DNA from: Pseudocitrobacter vendiensis
Lineage (GTDB): Bacteria > Pseudomonadota > Gammaproteobacteria > Enterobacterales > Enterobacteriaceae
Length of the DNA stretch: 34,606 bases
Reading direction: 5' to 3'
NCBI RefSeq assembly: GCF_943590815.1
Contig: NZ_CALSBS010000038.1
Span: forward strand, 1-34,606
Part shown: piece by piece, positions 24,001-30,000 of the stretch
Numbering within the stretch: position 1 is the stretch's first letter
Layout: the number at the start of each line of letters is the position of its first letter
Translations under genes and position numbers: made by a program
The notes under the pieces: model-generated
What the model saw: the letters and a program-made list of their open reading frames with translations, nothing else
What the model was told of the DNA's origin: nothing
Database searches by the model: none

Positions 24001-27000
24001 CGGCGCGGCGGAAAACGACATTGTGTACGTTCTGCTGGCAGGGAAAACCTATGAGGCGACCGTTGATGCCAGCCTGAACTGGCAAACGACGATCCCGGCG
24101 GGCGAACTCTCCGCCGTTGGTGATGGCGCACTGACGATCACCGCCAGTGTCACCAACAGCCACGGCAACCTCGGCAGTGCCCAGCATGATTTCATGGTCG
24201 ACTACAACGAGCCGGGTATCCGCTTTGATATCGTGGCCGGCGACGATGTGATTAACCTCAGCGAACATAATCAGGCGCTGGTGGTGAAAGGCAGCAGTGA
24301 AGACCTTCCAGTCGGTACGAAAGTCACGCTGGTTATTGGCACGAATACCTACAGCGGCGTAGTTGCCGCAGATGGTAGCTGGTCAGTGGGTATTGATGCC
24401 GACGATGTGAAGACGTGGAGCGAAGGCAAGCTGGAGATGACCGCTAGCGCCAGCAGCGCAGCGGGAAATCCGGTAGAGATTAGCCATGAAGTCACCGTTG
24501 ACCTCGCGCCTGTCTCTGTCTCGGTGAATAACGTTACCGACGATAACGTGCTTAACGCGCTGGAGATGAAACAGGATCTGACCCTGAGCGGCACCACAAC
24601 GGGTGTTGAACAGGGGCAAACCGTCACGCTGACCTTTGGCGGCAACGTCTACACCACCACGGTTGGGGCTGATGGCACATGGAGCCAGGTTATTCCTGCG
24701 GCTGCGTTGTCTGCCCTGCGTGATGGCACGGCGCAACTGTCGGTTGAGGTGACCAATAAAGTAGGTAACCCGGCCAGCACCAGCCATGAATATCAGGTGG
24801 ATACCACTGCACCGCACATCACGCTGAACCCGGTCACGGCGGATAACGTGATTAATATCGCCGAAGCCGAAGCCGGTGTTGCGGTCACGGGCGCAACCGA
24901 CGCCCCGGTGGGGACAACGGTTACCCTGACGCTGAACGGCGTGGATTATCGCGGTAGCGTACTGGCTGACGGTACCTGGCAGGTTGACATGTCTCCTGAG
25001 GCACTGGCGACGCTGGCCTCCGGGCAATATACCTGCACGGTGACGATTGCCGATACGGCGGGTAACCCGGCAAGCGTCAGTCAGACTGTCACGATTGATA
25101 CTCTGCCGCCAGACGTGAGTTTTGATACCACGGCGGGCGACGACGTTATTAACCTGGCGGAGCATGGTCAGGCGCTGGTTGTTAGCGGTACGACGACGGG
25201 AACCGTGGCGGGTAACACCGTCACCGTTACCGTGGGCGATTACACCGTCAGTACCGTTGTCGATGCTAACGGCAAATGGAGCATTGGGGTTCCGGCCGAT
25301 ATCGTTTCTGCGCTCAACAACGGTACGGTCGATATCAGTGCGACCGTCACCGACAGCGCGGGCAATGCCACCACGCAGGGCAAAGTGGTCACGGTCAATA
25401 CCTCGAATATCCTGTTGACGCTGGATACGCCTGCGGTCGATGGCGTGCTGAACGCCAGCGAGCAGGGCAAAGCGCTGACGCTGAAAGGGTCGAGCAGCGG
25501 CCTGCCGGAAGGCAGCGAAGTGACGATCACCCTGAACGGCAAGCATTACACCGCGACGGTAACGGGCGATCGCTGGACGACGACGATCCCGGCAACCGAT
25601 TTAGGCTTGCTGACCGATGGTCAGCGTTACACCATTTCGGTGAGCGCTCAGGACAGTGCGGGCAACATCGGCCAGGCAGGTCAAACATTGCTGGTAGACA
25701 CCACGCCGCCAGAAATTATCATCGCGCCGGTTTCCGGTGACGGCATGCTCAATGCCGCAGAACACGGCCAGGCGCTGGTGATCAGCGGTACGACAACGGC
25801 AGAAGCGGGGCGTACCCTGACGCTGACCGTTAACGGTAACAGCTACACCGCGACGGTGAACGCTGACGGTAGCTGGCAGACAACCGTACCGAAAGCCGAT
25901 GTCGCCCAGATGGGTAACGGCACCATTCAGGTGGATGCGATGGTCAGCGATGCATCCGGCAACCTCGGCAGCAGCAGCGAAACCTTTGTTGTGGATACCG
26001 TACCGCCAGTCGTGACGATTAACGTCGTCGCCGGAGATGACCTGGTGAACTCGCCAGAGCAACTGGTGGCGCAGACCGTGAGCGGTAAAGCGGAAGGCGC
26101 AGCCGGGCAGACCATCACCGTAGAACTTGCCGGGCGCACCTATACGGCGAAAGTGGCGGCGGATGAAACCTGGAAAGTCACCGTTCCGGCACTCGATTTT
26201 GTCGGCCTGGTGGATGGCAAATACACCATTACTGCCAGCGTGAAAGATGCGGCGGGCAATACCGGAAGCGGTAAGCATGAAGTGACGCTGAGCGGCGAAA
26301 AACCGGTTATCGCCATCAATACCGTGGCGCAGGATGACGTGATCAACGCCGCTGAACGCGGTCAGAGCCTGACCATCTCCGGTACGACCACGGCGCCGCA
26401 GGGCCAGAAAGTGGTGGTGACGCTGAATAACGTCACCTATGAAACCACCGTGCAGGCGGGGGGCATCTGGTCGGTGCTGGTGGGGGCGGTTGCGCTGATG
26501 GCGCTGACCGACGGCAATGCTTATGAGATAAAAGCCAGCGTCACTAACGCCATTGGCAACAGCGGTGAAAGCGTCCACGGCATTAGCGTTGACCTCACGC
26601 CGCCGCAGATGTCCATTTCAATTGATAGCCTGACCAGCGACAGCGGGTTAGCCAGCAACGACTTTATTACCAACGTGGGTAATATCGTGCTGAACGGTTC
26701 GCTTGGCGCAACGCTCGGGGTGGGTGATAAAGCGCAGATCAGCCTCGATGGCGGCATAAGCTGGATTGATCTGGTCGTCAATGGTACGCAATGGAGTTAT
26801 GAAGATGGCAGCACGCTTGCCGATGGTACGCACAACTATCAGGTGCGGGTCGTTGATCAGGCGGGTAACGTCGGCGCGACCGACAGCCAGAACGTGGTTC
26901 TTGACCGCGTGGCGCCGGATGCCAGCCAGAACATCATCATCGACCGTATCTCCAGCGATACGGGGATTGCTGACGATGACTTTATTACTCACAGTACGAC

Positions 27001-30000
27001 TTACTCGCTGGAAGGGCGACTGGGCGCGGTGCTGAATACCGGTGAGCATCTGCAAATTCGCGTTAACGGCGGCGCGTGGGTCGAGCTGGAAGTCAATGGT
27101 ACCGACTGGATCTACGCCAATGACAAGGCGCTGGCTGATGGAACCTATGCCTATCAGCTACGCGTTATTGACGATGCGGGTAACGTCGGCCAGACCGCCA
27201 GCAAAACCGTCACAGTGGACACGGTACGCCCGGATATGGCGAACCAGGTCACTATCACGCATATCTCGGACGACAGTGGCCTGAGCGACAGCGACTTTAT
27301 TACCAATGATAAAACGCTGACGATCCACGGCTCGCTGGTGAGCACGCTCCAGCCGGGTGAATATGTCCAGATCAGCATGGACGGCGGCGTCACCTGGGTG
27401 AATACCATCGCTATCGGGACCTCCTGGTACTACAACGACACGCAGGTTCTGGAGGATGGCAACCATGACTACTGGGTGCGTGTGGTCGATGCGGCAGGTA
27501 ACGTCGGGACGACAGACAGTGCCACCGTCACCATCGATACGGTGAAACCGGACGATACGAAAACCATTACGGTCGACAGCATCTCTGATGATACCGGGTA
27601 CAGCGATAGCGACTTCCTGACCAATGACACCTCCATCACGCTGTACGGCACGCTGGGGGCAGAACTGAGCGCGGATGAACGCGCACAGATTAGCCTCGAT
27701 GGCGGCAAAACCTGGATTGATGTGGTAGTGAATGGCACAAACTGGCGCTACATCGACACCCGCGAGCTGGATGACGGTGAAAACCTCTACCAGCTGCGCG
27801 TTGTCGATAACGCCGGAAACGTCGGGCAGACGACGCAGCAGATTGTCACGGTGGATACCAATGCGCCGGGCGGCGTCACCAAAGTGGTGGGTTACATCGA
27901 TAATACCGGGTCGGATATCGGGAACTTTGGCGCGAACACCGTTACGGATGAACGCTTACCGGTTCTGCGCGGTACGCTGCTTGAGACGTTGAAAACGGGC
28001 GAATTTGTCCGGGTTTACGACAGCAATGGCGACTATCTGGGACGCGCCAGTGTGACCGGTACAGAGTGGACGTTTGCGCTGACGGAACCACTGCGCGACG
28101 GCCAGACCTACGGCTATCAGGCGGCAGTGGTCGATGCAGCAGGTAACGAAGGCACGCTCTCTGAGGTGATGAACTTTACGGTTGAGCTGCCGATTACCAT
28201 CAACATCCAGGACACGCTGGATACGACGCCAATTATCAGCGGTACGCTGAACTTTAACCGCTACGCGGACGAGTATCTGGAAGTGACGATTGCCGGTACA
28301 ACCTACAGCTCACGCACGGGCGATGTGGTGATTGAGCCGAACAAGAACAGTTGGTACGTGCAGTTGAAGGATTTACATGCGCTGAATGTTGACACCTATG
28401 ACGTCTCTGCCGTGCTGTTCAATAAAGATGGTCAGGAGATCAGCCGGGATAAAACCGGCAGTGAACTGACGGTATCGGCCGCGCCGGTAATAAGCTTTAG
28501 CTCCACAGCGGCAACCAGCAGTGACAGTGGTACGGCGATGACCCTCGATGAGGATGGAACCTGGCGTATTTTGAGCAACTCCACCATCTTTACGCAGAAT
28601 GGAACCACCTCGTCGACGCTGGGCTCGTTTAATTCCGTATCACTCAGTGGCACAGACCGACAGCAGTCTTCATCGTTTATCGACTTCGATCGCGATGGCC
28701 TGATGGATCTATTGGGATCGGATACGGAATACGGTAACGGGCAGCAGTCATTTAAGTACAACAGCGATGGTACCTACACCACATTCCAGGTTGGATCTTA
28801 TGGTGTATCGGGGCAAACCAATGACGGCAATGCCAATACCTACTCCTGGTGGGCGGGTGTAATAGGCATTGACTTCAACGGTGACGGTTACGTGGATGTG
28901 GCCTACGGCGATGGTACGCCAAACGACTCCGAGGCGCGCGGTGGCTATGACTCGCAACTGGTCATGAACACCGACGGTACCATTCTCGGATTCGATAAAA
29001 CCGGCGCCTATGTCTATACCTCCACAACTCAGGATGGGGTGGCGTCAACCAACAACAACAACGCCCAGCCAAGCCGTGAGCTGTCGGGCGTTGACCTGAA
29101 TAACGATGGTTATGTTGACCTTGCTTATCACGGTACTGGCGGTTCGAATACCACATCGAAGGGCGGTTCAAGCTCGTCTGACAAGCGTTTGGTGATTGTC
29201 AGTAACGGGGTGAATGATGCCGGAAATATGACGCTGACGAATACCCAGATCGTCACAGATGTGTTCTATGGCAATACCGGAACCACGGCCAACCGCTTTA
29301 CTACCATGATGTGGGCAGATCTTAATGGCGATGGTTTTATGGATCTGTTCATTGGTGGATTGGGTGGACAAGGTGGAAGTTATGGTGCCAATAGCGCTAT
29401 CTATTACAACGATGGTAAGGGGAATTTGACCCCGGCTTCCAATGGCGTAGGCGCCGGTTACAGTGTGCAAAACTTCGGTGATGAGATCAGCAGCATGACC
29501 TCCATCGCCGTTGACTGGAACGGCGACGGCAAAATGGATGTGATTGAAATTGCAGGGGAAAGGGGAAGTACCGCCCTCGGTAACGCCAATAACATCGTCG
29601 CTCTGTGGACCAACCAGGGAACGAACGTGACCACCGGACAGGTGAACTGGAGCATGCCGCAGACGCTGTTGCAAAACGCCAACCTGAGCAGCACGTATGT
29701 GAGCACCGGTGGGCTGGCGATTGACCTTGACTATGACGGCGACCGCGACCTGGTGGTGTTCAGGGCGCAGGGCGGTGCAACCGCCTATGTCGAAAACAAG
29801 AGCGTCATTAAAGATGGCACCAGCATGATCCTGCGTTTGACTGATGCTAACGGCATTAACGTCTTCTACGGCAACACGGTACTGCTGGTGGATGAAGCGA
29901 CAGGCAAAGTGGTCAGTTCGCAAATCATCAACCCGCAGGGTGGGGTCAACATGAACGACTCGACGGCGCTGGTCTACTTCTACGGGCTGGATGCCAGCAA

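Noticed and set aside
21977-24268. 763-residue open frame antisense to the adhesin gene
   Set aside because: It lies wholly inside the repetitive adhesin sequence, and similar antisense frames recur at many positions along the repeats. Its translation has no recognisable domain, and it arises from repeated codon bias.
24383-25546. 387-residue antisense open frame, and many shorter ones across 6274-30913
   Set aside because: They show the same repeat-driven shadow pattern, with no ribosome sites or family motifs, and all oppose a well-supported gene.
6449-27866. CRISPR array or noncoding satellite as an explanation for the periodicity
   Set aside because: The period (about 300 bp, with a 1.8-kb super-period) is in frame, is conserved at protein rather than DNA level and follows Ig-domain motifs.
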